From positions 62,001 through 126,000 of the forward strand of contig UCLB01000006.1 in the NCBI GenBank assembly GCA_900473205.1: a stretch of DNA of 64,000 nucleotides. Reading direction: 5' to 3'. The notes beneath the pieces were generated by a model, which worked only from the letters and a program-made list of their open reading frames with translations, was not told where the DNA came from and searched no databases. This DNA comes from Hyphomicrobiales bacterium (GTDB lineage: Bacteria > Pseudomonadota > Alphaproteobacteria > Rhizobiales > Rhizobiaceae). The translations under genes were made by a program, and so were the position numbers. Each line of letters starts with the position of its first letter. The stretch's first letter is position 1. Positions 9,427-17,780 of this stretch are shown one piece after another.

Positions 9427-10716
9427 TTATTTGCGTTTTATGAGGTCCATGATTTTGCCAATGCCTGCGCGCTTTGCCTTGCGTGCGGAAGATCGGCCCG
9501 TCACGACATGGGAAATCTGCGAGAAGGTTTCAGCAATCGGGGATTTTGCGTCGATTTCGCTGATCATGCGCCCGCTATTGGCGGCATTGCCAAACAGCTG
9601 CACATCGAAGGGAATGATCGCGATCGGTTCGATTTCCAGCGGCTCGAAGAAATCGGCAGGCGCGATTTCCGGGCGTTTGACCATTCCGACCTGGTTGAGC
9701 ACCAGATGCGGAACCTTGTCGTTCGGTCGCAGCTTTTTGAGCGCATCCAAGAGGTTCTTGGTGTTGCGAAGATTAGCAAGATCAGGCACCGCCGTAATCA
9801 CCACCTCGTCGGCCTCCGCCAGCACCGTCTGTGTCCATTCCGACCAGATGTGCGGAACGTCCAGAACGGCTATGGGCGTGCTGCGCTGAAGAAGCTCCAG
9901 CAAGGGCTGAAAGGTCAGCCGCTCGAAATCGTAAGACCTGTCCAAAAGCGACGGGGCTGCCAGCAGGGACAGATGCTCGGAGCATTTGGTCAGCAGGCGA
10001 TCAAGGAAAACCTCGTCCAGCCGTTCAGGCGCATAGACCGCTTCGGCAATGCCTTGCGCAGGATCCTGGTCGAAGTCGATATTGGCCGTGCCGAAGGGCA
10101 GGTCCAGATCGGCAAGAATGGTTTCGGTCGAAAACAGGCTCGAAATACCGAAGGCGCAGTTGTGGGCAATGGTGGATGAACCGACACCACCCTTCGCGCC
10201 AATGAAAGCGATGTTGCGGCCCAGCGGCTCAGCCTCTGGGTCCACGAAAATGGCCGAGATGGAGGCCAGCAGATCCGGCATCTTGATGGGCGCGACCAGA
10301 TATTCCGAAATGCCGTTGCGGATGAGGTCGCGATAGAGCGAAATGTCATTGTAACGCCCAACGATGATGACGCGGGTCGTGGGGTCGCAGACTTCGGCCA
10401 GCGGCGCCAGATCGTTCAGCAGGTTAGAGGGCTCTCGCACCGTTTCGAGAATGATGAGGTTCGGCGTCGGGCTGGAAGAAAACATCGTCGCTGCTGCTTC
10501 GATCTCTCCATTCGTCACACGCAGGCTGACCTTGGTCATGCGCCTGTCGTTGGAAAGGCGTTCCATCAGCCGCTGCATGGCCTCGCTTTCGCAAAAGGCA
10601 TGGATGGAGATGCGGGGCAGAGGCCGCAAACCATCCATGTCGCCTGCGCGCAATGGCTCGTCGGCGCTTGGCTCTTCGGGATGTCCGCGCTGAATATCGT
10701 AATCTACCGAGCTCAT
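9427..10716 (-). CDS. cpaE: Tad pilus localisation ATPase CpaE/TadZ
   Basis: A 429-aa ParA/MinD-like protein that places the pilus machine at the cell pole in relatives. It has an N-terminal receiver-like domain without clear phospho-acceptor context (residues about 45-165), then a MinD fold with deviant Walker A GAKGGVGSSTIAHN, ADLDLPFGTANIDFDQ (Walker A') and VLDVPHIW. A basic tail ends KIMDLIKRK. The frame stays open 35 codons further upstream, but that would run into cpaD; the ATG at 10716 gives a normal N terminus (MSSVDYD) and a 37-bp gap. CtpF in agrobacterial naming. Confidence 0.93.
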   Translation of the reverse strand: MSSVDYDIQRGHPEEPSADEPLRAGDMDGLRPLPRISIHAFCESEAMQRLMERLSNDRRMTKVSLRVTNGEIEAAATMFSSSPTPNLIILETVREPSNLLNDLAPLAEVCDPTTRVIIVGRYNDISLYRDLIRNGISEYLVAPIKMPDLLASISAIFVDPEAEPLGRNIAFIGAKGGVGSSTIAHNCAFGISSLFSTETILADLDLPFGTANIDFDQDPAQGIAEAVYAPERLDEVFLDRLLTKCSEHLSLLAAPSLLDRSYDFERLTFQPLLELLQRSTPIAVLDVPHIWSEWTQTVLAEADEVVITAVPDLANLRNTKNLLDALKKLRPNDKVPHLVLNQVGMVKRPEIAPADFFEPLEIEPIAIIPFDVQLFGNAANSGRMISEIDAKSPIAETFSQISHVVTGRSSARKAKRAGIGKIMDLIKRK

Positions 10717-10753
10717 TGTTTTTCCCGTTGCCGCATGCGTTCTCTGTCGGACA

Positions 10754-11452
10754 TCATTCCGTTGTTGCCGTCGTCTTGCCTGCACGATAATTGCCGATGA
10801 CGACGGAGCGGCGCTCCGCATCGATCGGGCTCATGCCGCGCGGGCCGACAAGGTCCATCGGGTTGGCCACCTGGGCCGCCAGATTGTTCTGGGAGGCGCA
10901 GCCGAAATTGTACCAGTTCTTGTTGGAATAGGTGTTGTTGGACAGGTCGTCCGGCCACTGTCCGCACTGCCCGGTCATCGCTGTCATGGCAATGAAGCTC
11001 AGTCGAATGGGAGCGGCATCGCCCGTTGGAGCAGCGCCATAATGCGTCTCGACGATCTTGCCAGCGGGGATGCCTGAAGAGTTCAGCACCGAGCGGATCT
11101 GACGCTTGAGGATCGAGGCGGCCGCTGAATTCGCAGAGCCCGTCGGCACCTGGATTTGCACGACACCGGAGGACGTCGCCGTGTAGCTCTGCGCAAAGCC
11201 CTTGATATTGTCGGCCATGCCTACCGTCAGGCGGTTGTCGCCGGACGAGACCGGAATATCCAGCGAGTGCTGCGCTTCCGAAAGCGTGATCGGGTGACGG
11301 GTGCGGTAGTCGTCTGGAATAGCGCCTGTTGACATCGGGTCACGCGCGCAGCCCTGCGCCAGCGCTGCCGTCGTCAGCAGTCCCAGAACGAGGCCGGCCC
11401 GGCGGATGGTGTGGCGTTGTGCGAAAGGCTTCATCTGAAATATCTTTGTCAT
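10754..11452 (-). CDS. cpaD: Tad pilus lipoprotein CpaD
   Basis: A 232-aa outer-membrane-associated lipoprotein of the CpaD family. Signal peptide with basic start (KPFAQRHTIRR), hydrophobic core LVLGLLTTAALA and lipobox AQGC at Cys35. The C-terminal half shows family features: MTGQCGQWPDDL, NNTYSNKNWYNFGCASQNNLAAQVANPMDLVGPR shortened here to its core NFGCASQNNLA, and SPIDAERR. It is thought to aid secretin function. Its ATG overlaps the cpaC stop by 4 bp (ATGA), indicating translational coupling. An internal ATG at codon 7 is an alternative start. CtpE in agrobacterial naming. Confidence 0.93.
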   Translation of the reverse strand: MTKIFQMKPFAQRHTIRRAGLVLGLLTTAALAQGCARDPMSTGAIPDDYRTRHPITLSEAQHSLDIPVSSGDNRLTVGMADNIKGFAQSYTATSSGVVQIQVPTGSANSAAASILKRQIRSVLNSSGIPAGKIVETHYGAAPTGDAAPIRLSFIAMTAMTGQCGQWPDDLSNNTYSNKNWYNFGCASQNNLAAQVANPMDLVGPRGMSPIDAERRSVVIGNYRAGKTTATTE

Positions 11453-13029
11453 TTGTAGATAAACCCTACCGAGCCCTGATAGGGCTGTGTGTGAGCCTGC
11501 TGCCTGTTGCCGTAAACCTTGTTCACCCGGTTCATGAAATACATGGCCGCATCGTTTTCCGGGTTGAAGTTGTCGTCAGGCCGGGCGATCTCGTTGCGCG
11601 ATACGGGCCGCACCAGATAAGGCGTGGCGATGATGACGAGTTCGGTTTCGTTGCGAATGAAGTCCTTGCTGCGGAAGAGCGTGCCCAATACCGGCACCTT
11701 GGAAACGCCGGGAATGCCGGACATTGCCTGGCGCACATTGTCCTGGACGAGACCGGCGATGACGATGGAGCCGCCGGAGGGAAGTTCCACGCTGGTCGAG
11801 GCCTCACGCTTGCGGATCGACAGATATGTGCTGCCGGGAACACTCGTGCTGCTGCCGTTGCCAGTCGTGACGCTGCCTTCATAGGTCGGCTCGGAAACGT
11901 TGGTCTCGATTTTCAGGCTTATGCGTCCGGGCGACAAGACAACGGGTCGGAAGTTCAACTCTATACCGTAATTCACCGTATCCGTTGAGCGCGTGACGGT
12001 CGGTTGACCTGTGGTGCTGTCGAAAGCGACTTCCTGTTCGGCAGCCAGACGGAACTCTCCGCCGACATAGAATTTTGCCTGCTCTCCAGAAATCGCTGTC
12101 AGGCTAGGCTCGGCCAGCGTCCGCATCACACCAGCCTGTTCCATGGCATTGAAATAGCTGCCGAGGGTCAACTTGCCGATGGTCCCGGTAATGTTGCCCG
12201 TGCCTGCGAGACCGATGGCGTTTCCGAGGTTGGATGGATTAGAGAATGAAACCTGACCATTTGAACCGCTGATCGAACCATTGAAACCAAGTTGCTTCAG
12301 AACCTGACGGCTGACTTCCGCAACAGTTACCTTCAGCGTTACCTGATCTTCACCCTCGATCGTCAGCATGTTGACGATGGAGGATTGCTGGCGGTCTTCA
12401 GCGAAAATGGCGACGGCGCCATCGCCATTGCTCTGGCTTGTTTCGGTAATGTTACGCGTGGTCGCCTCACCGCCTTTCAGGAAGGCGGTGGCGAGCTGAA
12501 CGGCACGGGCGGAATCCTGCGGCGTGCGCACACTTCCCGAAAGCACGATATTGTCCGATACGATCTCGACGCGAATATCCGATTCCGGAATAAAGCGACG
12601 CAGATTGGCCTGAAGCCCGGAAATGTCGCGTTCGACTTCCAGATCGAGGCTGACGATTTCCTGACCCCGATCTCCGAAGATGAAGATATTCGTTTGACCG
12701 ACAGCTTTGCCGAACAGATAGATACGCCGCGAACTGCGGGTCACGGCATCCGCCATGCTGGGATCGGCCACGAGAATATCATGCGCATCCTGCGGCAGAT
12801 CAATGACCAATGCCTTGTTCAGGCCCAGCTTCAAGCGTTTGCGAACGCCTTGGCCGCTCTCACTGATGCGCACGATGCTGGCGCTTTGGGCGAGCGCCTC
12901 ATGTGTCGAAAGCCCGAAAGGCGCATTCATGCCGGGGAAGCCCGAAAACGCGATACAAAACGCCAGTCCGCCCGTGACGGAAGAGCGCATGGCCTGTTTC
13001 AGGCGCAAAAATCCGTGAGATGCGATCAT
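11449..13029 (-). CDS. cpaC: Tad pilus outer-membrane secretin CpaC
   Basis: A 526-aa secretin forming the outer-membrane channel for the Flp pilus. After a signal peptide (about 1-48) there is a pilus-secretin N domain (KLGLNKALVIDLPQDAHDILVADP; AVGQTNIFIFGDRGQ), a BON-like domain (LRRFIPESDIRVEIVSDNIVLSGSV) and the secretin beta-barrel domain (residues about 220-475: VAEVSRQVLKQLGFNG, ISLKIETNVSE, SGGSIVIAGLVQDNVRQ, VPVLGTLFRSKDF). It overlaps cpaB and cpaD by 4 bp each, so cpaB-C-D are coupled. CtpD in agrobacterial naming. The plus-strand gene at 15187 resembles only the N domain of this protein. Confidence 0.96.
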   Translation of the reverse strand: MIASHGFLRLKQAMRSSVTGGLAFCIAFSGFPGMNAPFGLSTHEALAQSASIVRISESGQGVRKRLKLGLNKALVIDLPQDAHDILVADPSMADAVTRSSRRIYLFGKAVGQTNIFIFGDRGQEIVSLDLEVERDISGLQANLRRFIPESDIRVEIVSDNIVLSGSVRTPQDSARAVQLATAFLKGGEATTRNITETSQSNGDGAVAIFAEDRQQSSIVNMLTIEGEDQVTLKVTVAEVSRQVLKQLGFNGSISGSNGQVSFSNPSNLGNAIGLAGTGNITGTIGKLTLGSYFNAMEQAGVMRTLAEPSLTAISGEQAKFYVGGEFRLAAEQEVAFDSTTGQPTVTRSTDTVNYGIELNFRPVVLSPGRISLKIETNVSEPTYEGSVTTGNGSSTSVPGSTYLSIRKREASTSVELPSGGSIVIAGLVQDNVRQAMSGIPGVSKVPVLGTLFRSKDFIRNETELVIIATPYLVRPVSRNEIARPDDNFNPENDAAMYFMNRVNKVYGNRQQAHTQPYQGSVGFIYK

Positions 13030-13835
13030 TGTGACGACCCCCCCTGTCCTTCCCGGACGATAGAGCCGGATTTGATCACTTGAATTGCCGGTTGTCCCGA
13101 GCCACCGCTCAGAAGATAGTCGGCGGCTTTCGTATCGCTGTCCTGAGCATCGGCAATCGAGCGCAGGGATAGCGTCAAACGATCCGCCATCTGTTGCGCG
13201 ACGGTCATGATTTTCGCCTGCTCCGGAGTCAGTTCCAGGGTCGCAGTTGCACCGACGACCGCGGTCGTACCGCCTTCGCCTTCCTTGATCTGTTGGTCGA
13301 TGGCCAGAACGCGGACATTGTTGAGGACGTTTTCCGTGATGAATGTGCCTGCATCACCCTTGCGCACCATGATCACATCGACACGGTCATTCGGCAGCAC
13401 GAAACCGCCTGCACCCGTGGCGACCGAGATTTCCGTGGCGACGGCGCGTTTGCCGGCAGGCAGCAGCGAGGACATGATGCTGGTGCTGGAATCTACCAGC
13501 TTTTCAGAGCGCAAGGGCTCGCCTTCGAACAGCGGCAGCCGTACGATGGAGCCGGTCAGTTCAGTAATGGCGTCCGGTCTTTTGGTCTCTGTAACGAGGC
13601 TGTCATTGATACTTCCCTGTGGCCAAGGTGCCCAGCGCACCGAGTCCGGGCTCAACCGGCTGCCAACGGGAAGATTGACGGACGAGACCAGAACATTGAC
13701 CGTCGGCTCTTTCTGGATAATCGCTTCCGCTTTTTCAACCACCTGCTGAGGGGTCGCAAGCTGCATGGCCAGCAACCCGGCAAGACCGGCGGCAACGACA
13801 GCGACAGAAAGGATGATGACACGCGACGGCTTCAT
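13026..13835 (-). CDS. cpaB: Tad pilus assembly protein CpaB/RcpC
   Basis: A 269-aa protein with one N-terminal membrane segment (VVAAGLAGLLAMQLA), followed by a SAF-type domain (VNVLVSSVNLPVGSRLSPDSVRWAPWP) and an RcpC domain (KRAVATEISVATGAGGFVLPNDRVDVIM). It works in the periplasm alongside the CpaC secretin, perhaps contacting peptidoglycan. The cpaC start overlaps its stop by 4 bp. The gap to cpaA is 128 bp, relatively AT-rich, and may carry a promoter for the cpaB-onward genes. CtpC in agrobacterial naming. Confidence 0.94.
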   Translation of the reverse strand: MKPSRVIILSVAVVAAGLAGLLAMQLATPQQVVEKAEAIIQKEPTVNVLVSSVNLPVGSRLSPDSVRWAPWPQGSINDSLVTETKRPDAITELTGSIVRLPLFEGEPLRSEKLVDSSTSIMSSLLPAGKRAVATEISVATGAGGFVLPNDRVDVIMVRKGDAGTFITENVLNNVRVLAIDQQIKEGEGGTTAVVGATATLELTPEQAKIMTVAQQMADRLTLSLRSIADAQDSDTKAADYLLSGGSGQPAIQVIKSGSIVREGQGGSSQ

Positions 13836-13963
13836 GCTGGGACCTTGAAAGAGTCAGAATCTCTGCCCTCACCATGGCCCGCCATTAGTGTAATTATGGT
13901 TAATAAAATCTGTCGGCTTGTGGTTAATGAGAAATAAACGGCGTGGTTTTCGCCGGATTGACG

Positions 13964-14491
13964 TCACATCATGTGCTGCATTGCAAGTTGTACGATTGGT
14001 GTTTCGGGATAAGTCAGCAAGCCAGCGGCTGCGATGGCGATCCCATATGGCACTTTTTTAGCGAAAATTAACGAGTCGGGAATGGGCAAACCACTCGCCA
14101 TGATTTCCTGTGACCGTGAACGCAGCATAATAATGCCGATAGTGAGAAAACCGCCAAATACGGCTACAGTCAGAATAAAGACGGCGAGGGGGAGGCTCAA
14201 GCCAAACCACATAGAACAGGCGGTTAAGAGTTTGGCGTCGCCGCCGCCCATTATATTAAAAGCAAACAACGAAAAACAAACTGAGAAAACCAGAATTGCA
14301 GCGACGATGCTAAGCCCGATGTCGTTCCAGCCCATGGACGTGAAAGGACTTATAACAAAGAAAGAAATAAGAAGAATTGCGGATACCTTGTTCGGAATGG
14401 TCATCGTCAGTAGATCGGTAACCGCAGCGAAGGCCAAGCAAAGGGGAAGCAGAAATAGAATCGTAATTGCGAGCATATTACTTCTCTGCAT
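13964..14491 (-). CDS. cpaA: prepilin peptidase CpaA/TadV
   Basis: A 175-aa integral membrane aspartic peptidase (A24 family) that trims the leader of Flp prepilin. The two catalytic aspartates are in AAVTDLLTMTIPN (about residue 26) and in the GxGD-type motif GGGDAKLL. Four to five hydrophobic segments account for the rest, and there is no N-methylation domain, as expected for the short TadV class. Base composition is more AT-rich than in neighbouring cpa genes. It lies 89 bp downstream of the pilin gene on the same strand. CtpB in agrobacterial naming. Confidence 0.93.
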   Translation of the reverse strand: MQRSNMLAITILFLLPLCLAFAAVTDLLTMTIPNKVSAILLISFFVISPFTSMGWNDIGLSIVAAILVFSVCFSLFAFNIMGGGDAKLLTACSMWFGLSLPLAVFILTVAVFGGFLTIGIIMLRSRSQEIMASGLPIPDSLIFAKKVPYGIAIAAAGLLTYPETPIVQLAMQHMM

Positions 14492-14580
14492 TTGTTGCGA
14501 GGCTGTAGCAATTTGTTCAATATGAAAGAGTCGCCTCCACGCACTGGAAGCGACCCTCTATTGCCATGTGCAAATCTAAT

Positions 14581-14769
14581 TTACTTTGCAGATTCTGTCT
14601 TAGCTGCTGTCATCTTTGTGCCGAGGTTAGTGAACAGCGTATTCAGCTGTGTACCAACTACGCCAGCACCGGCGATAATAGCAACGGAAATCAAAGCTGC
14701 GATCAAGCCGTATTCGATGGCGGTCGCGCCGGATTCGTCTTTCATGAAGCGAGCGAAAATCTGTGTCAT
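14581..14769 (-). CDS. flp: Flp/Fap type IVb major pilin
   Basis: A 62-aa pilin precursor (agrobacterial CtpA). The leader MTQIFARFMKDESG ends in Gly14; cleavage before Ala15 leaves the Flp signature ATAIEYGLIAALISVAII with Glu at +5 and Tyr at +6. The mature 48-residue pilin is a hydrophobic helix plus a short polar tail. The frame is open 12 codons further upstream, but the ATG at 14769 has a good AGGAGA ribosome-binding site. First gene of the minus-strand pilus run. No TadE/TadF/TadG minor pseudopilin genes are seen in this window. Confidence 0.95.
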   Translation of the reverse strand: MTQIFARFMKDESGATAIEYGLIAALISVAIIAGAGVVGTQLNTLFTNLGTKMTAAKTESAK

Positions 14770-15186
14770 GCGGGTTCTCCTAAACTCTGTTTTGTTGTTC
14801 AGCACGCCGACAACTGTTTTCCGTTGTTCGGTTGTCCCTAAATTACAGAGGGTCGATTTCCAACCGCTTAAAAAATCTCGTTAAAAAACGGTAAATACGA
14901 TGTCGAATTGAGCATAGTAAACAATACGGTAAAGTAGATTTTCAAATTTTACAGAAGGCTGAATGCGCTTGTTTTCAAGGGTTTCAGCGTGTTTTTTTTG
15001 GACGCCGTGCGTCAAAACGTAACGCATGCGTTGTGCAATTATGGGTCATTGGGCAGGCGTAGCCGACGCAACCGGAAATTTGTGATCGATGCATATCATT
15101 ATGGGATTCGCACTTAACGCTTCATTCACCAATCCCGCGCATGGTGTTTTTGATCACGTTGCGTCAATCAAGGCTGCCCCCTGTCC
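14770..15186. other. divergent intergenic region of pilin locus
   Basis: A 417-bp AT-rich gap between the pilin gene (minus strand) and the orphan pilus-domain gene (plus strand). It must hold both promoters. It contains a perfect 12-bp palindrome AACGCATGCGTT at 15021-15032 and a T8 run just before 15001. I found no convincing ORF and could not fix a promoter. Confidence 0.4.
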
Positions 15187-15597
15187 ATGTCATCCGCTTT
15201 TATGGCTCGAATCGCTGTTTCCCTGACGTTGCTTGTCGCAACGCCAGCAATGGTGATGTCTGCCGATGACGATATGCTGCGTGTTTCCATGAATCACGCC
15301 CGCGTGCTGAAGCTTGATCGTCCCGTCAGCAAGGTCATTATCGGAAACTCCAAGGTCGCAGATGCCACCGTCGCAGACGCCACCACAATCGTTCTGACAG
15401 GCCGCAGCTTCGGCACTACCAATCTCGTGCTGCTGGATGCCGAAGGCAATGCCATCGTCGATGAGCGCGTGCTTGTTTCTATCGATGAAGGCAACACGGT
15501 GCGCGTGTTCCGACAGACCGCCCGCACGGTTTTATCCTGCACGCCGAACTGCGAAGAGCATTCGCCGAACGAAGGCGCAGCCGCTGGCGGTCAGTAA
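15187..15597 (+). CDS. orphan secretin N-domain pilus protein
   Basis: A 136-aa exported protein: a signal peptide (IAVSLTLLVATPAMVMSA) followed by one domain of about 80 residues (VSMNHARVLKLDRPVSKVIIGNSKVADATV ... GRSFGTTNLVLLDAEGN) like the N-terminal pilus-formation domain of type II/Tad secretins, for instance the start of CpaC in this window. It lacks the BON and secretin barrel domains. The tail has two cysteines (SCTPNCEE) close together. Located divergently from the pilin gene, it may be an accessory of the pilus secretin. The domain call is fair; the role is inference. Its stop is followed by about 180 bp before tRNA-Leu. Confidence 0.75.
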   Translation: MSSAFMARIAVSLTLLVATPAMVMSADDDMLRVSMNHARVLKLDRPVSKVIIGNSKVADATVADATTIVLTGRSFGTTNLVLLDAEGNAIVDERVLVSIDEGNTVRVFRQTARTVLSCTPNCEEHSPNEGAAAGGQ

Positions 15598-15779
15598 GCC
15601 ATAATCACATTTTTAGAGTGTTTTTGTCAGCCAAGACGCGAATCCGTTTTGGTCGTTGAAAAATGCGTTTTCGCTTGGCTGTTTCCCGAACAAACAACAC
15701 TCATCACCTCGCCCCGAGGGCGATTTTTCTCAGTGTCATTTTCGGTAAGTGATTGATCTGGCTAAGATCAAAAATGGAA

Positions 15780-15866
15780 TGGTGCCCAGAAGAGGACTCG
15801 AACCTCCACACCCTTTCGAGTACCAGCACCTGAAGCTGGCGCGTCTACCAATTCCGCCATCTGGGC
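15780..15866 (-). tRNA. tRNA-Leu (anticodon CAG)
   Basis: Read on the minus strand, an 87-nt class II tRNA: acceptor GCCCAGA pairing with TCTGGGC, D-arm with GGTAGACGC, anticodon stem CCAGC/GCTGG around loop TTCAGGT (anticodon CAG, reading CUG), a variable arm typical of tRNA-Leu, T-loop GGTTCGAGTCC, discriminator A and an encoded CCA (15780-15782). No frameshift-prone or mobile-element junction is seen on either side. Confidence 0.97.
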
Positions 15867-16034
15867 GACGAGGAGCCATGTACGGGGGCAGCCGTCTGGT
15901 GTCAACAGAGATTTTGAAGTTTTGTGACGATCATTGATTTTTCAGCGAAAAAACTTGAGGAACCGTCGTGGATGCCTGTTGGCGACACATTGAGAGGCCC
16001 ACGATAGGCCTTCGTGGACACGCCGTAAAAGGAA

Positions 16035-16346
16035 TCAGCTATCCAGCCCTTCGTTCTTGGATCGGTCGAGGTGGCCGAGGTCGCGGTCGGGGTCGATGAC
16101 ATCACGAACCCGTTGCTTGAGTTCCTTTGGTCCGGGGAAGCCGCCATCGCGCTTGCGTTCCCATAGGACGTTTCCATCCAGCAGGATTTCGAAGCGTCCG
16201 CCGGTTGCGGGCACGAGGGCAACTTCTGCGAGGTTGTCGGAGAATGTATGCAGCAATTCCTGCGCCATCCATGCCGAGCGCAGGAGCCAGTTGCACTGGG
16301 TGCAATAGATAATGGAAATGCGTGGCTTGGCCGCTGTGTCTGTCAT
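16035..16346 (-). CDS. SelT/SelW/SelH family CxxC protein
   Basis: A 103-aa thioredoxin-like-fold protein of the Rdx/SelW family: early motif IIYCTQCNWLLR (CxxC, cysteine replacing selenocysteine), then GGRFEILLDGNVLWERKRDGGFPGPKELKQRVRD, whose core GGFPGPKELKQ is family-typical. Likely a cytosolic redox protein; the partner is unknown. The start at 16346 has GAGGG five bases upstream; the open frame continues upstream only into shadow sequence. It lies 89 bp downstream of the GNAT gene on the same strand and may belong to the same transcript. Confidence 0.85.
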   Translation of the reverse strand: MTDTAAKPRISIIYCTQCNWLLRSAWMAQELLHTFSDNLAEVALVPATGGRFEILLDGNVLWERKRDGGFPGPKELKQRVRDVIDPDRDLGHLDRSKNEGLDS

Positions 16347-16435
16347 TTGGGCCCTCATCAATGGTCCGGTTTCGAAACGATGAGGCCATGTTCTGCGGCC
16401 AAGCAGATGTTTGCAAGCGTCGATGCGGCGAAAAT

Positions 16436-16954
16436 CTAGCCGATGTCTTTGTAGAACCACGTCGTATCGCAGTAACGACCATCGGGATGCATGGCGTAAT
16501 TGGGGATGACGCCAACGCGCTGCCAGCCGTAGCGAGGGTATATCGCTTCGGCCTTGCTGCCGGAGGCTGTATCCAGCACCAGAAGTGTACGGCCACGGCT
16601 GACGGCTTCGGCCTCCACCCGCTCCATGAGCAGGCGCGACAGTCCAAGCCCACGCGCGGAGCGATGCACCAGAAGTTTGATCAGGTCACCACGGTGAGGC
16701 TGGTTGGGTTTGGAGGAAAGTCCCACCTGTACGGTGCCGACGATTTTGCCGTCCACCTCTGCCACCACATGGATCGTGTCGCCATTTTCCACTGACTTTG
16801 CCACGTTCTGCCAGAAGGCAGTCGCATCTGCGGGTGCAAAGGGCAGCATGAAGCCGACGGAGGCGCCGCCATTGACGCAATCGGATAGGACTTCGCAAAG
16901 GTCCGGGAGTACGGCCAGGGTTTCCTCGCCGTTCAGCATGCGGATAGTCGTCAT
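16436..16954 (-). CDS. GNAT family N-acetyltransferase
   Basis: A 172-aa GNAT protein. The acetyl-CoA-binding motif A is visible as LIKLLVHRSARGLGLSRLLMER (R/Q-x-x-G-x-G/A type), followed by the C-terminal motif B region DTASGSKAEAIYPRYGWQRVGVIPNYA. The substrate is not predictable. It starts 17 bp after the XRE-cupin regulator gene, suggesting a two-gene operon in which the regulator may control the acetyltransferase; fusions and neighbours of this kind are common around small-molecule detoxification. Confidence 0.88.
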   Translation of the reverse strand: MTTIRMLNGEETLAVLPDLCEVLSDCVNGGASVGFMLPFAPADATAFWQNVAKSVENGDTIHVVAEVDGKIVGTVQVGLSSKPNQPHRGDLIKLLVHRSARGLGLSRLLMERVEAEAVSRGRTLLVLDTASGSKAEAIYPRYGWQRVGVIPNYAMHPDGRYCDTTWFYKDIG

Positions 16955-16971
16955 TTAAAACTCCTGAAATG

Positions 16972-17550
16972 TCAGCGCTTTCGCTGGTCCAGCACCACCG
17001 CATAACGGGCAGGGTGGTCGGACGGATTGTGAAATATGTGCCCTTCGCCCACGGGCATGAACAGGCAGTCGCCAGGCTCCATCAGGTAGACCTCGGCACC
17101 TGTCGTCATTTCGAGGGTTCCCTCCAGCAGCCAGACATATTGCGTCATGCCGCGGCTTGCGGTGTGTGGAGGAAAACTGACCTTTGCATGGGGCGGAAAA
17201 TCGACCTCGACGATATCGATATCGGAATCGACCCGCGGCGGAGAGATGACGCGGCGTACGTAACCGCTTTCCGGGTCCTTCCAGGTGGACTGATCCCGTT
17301 TGCGCATCAGCGGGGAAACGATCTCGTCATCCTCCGCAAAGAAGCCGGAAAGCGAAAGGCCCAATGCTGCGCAAATCCGCGCCAGTAGCGCTGCCGTTGG
17401 GCTGGCTTCTCCGCGCTCGATCCGCGAGATCATGGCGCGACTGACGCCGGAGGCGCTGGCGAGCTGCTCGAGTGTGAGGCTGCCCTGCGTTCGCAGATAC
17501 TTGATGCGATCCGCGATCGAGCGTTCGAAGGTGTCGGTTTCATTTTCCAT
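16972..17550 (-). CDS. XRE-family regulator with cupin domain
   Basis: A 192-aa transcription factor: N-terminal helix-turn-helix (residues about 12-66, RIKYLRTQGSLTLEQLASASGVSRAMISRIERGEASPT) and C-terminal cupin_2 domain (about 115-185, VDFPPHAKVSFPPHTASRG ... VYLMEPGDCLFMPVGEGHIFHNP). The cupin likely senses a small ligand. Its upstream region (17565-17620) contains two similar ATGATGGA elements about 20 bp apart that could be its own operator. It heads the GNAT gene, 17 bp away. Confidence 0.9.
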   Translation of the reverse strand: MENETDTFERSIADRIKYLRTQGSLTLEQLASASGVSRAMISRIERGEASPTAALLARICAALGLSLSGFFAEDDEIVSPLMRKRDQSTWKDPESGYVRRVISPPRVDSDIDIVEVDFPPHAKVSFPPHTASRGMTQYVWLLEGTLEMTTGAEVYLMEPGDCLFMPVGEGHIFHNPSDHPARYAVVLDQRKR

Positions 17551-17780
17551 TATGAGAGAATATAAATCTCAGATGATGGAGTCAATATCCATGATGATGG
17601 AATTATTGATCGCTAGGTGAGAAATGCGGCATGCAGCTGTGCCATGCAGCATCGCAACTCGCCATATCGCTTGTCACATTTCTGCTAACGCTCGTCTGCC
17701 TGCTGAAAAAGCCCAACTTAAAAGGCTTTTAACCAAATTCCCGCTTTTCCAGCGCAAAGGCCCCTGCTATAGCGCGGAGC

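Noticed and set aside
7756-10179. Very long plus-strand open frame (807 codons) across tadB-cpaF-cpaE
   Set aside because: It runs opposite to three clearly recognisable pilus genes and has no domain; it is a composition shadow.
15749-15937. Small plus-strand ORF overlapping tRNA-Leu
   Set aside because: It is an artefact of reading through the tRNA complement; the tRNA structure is complete.
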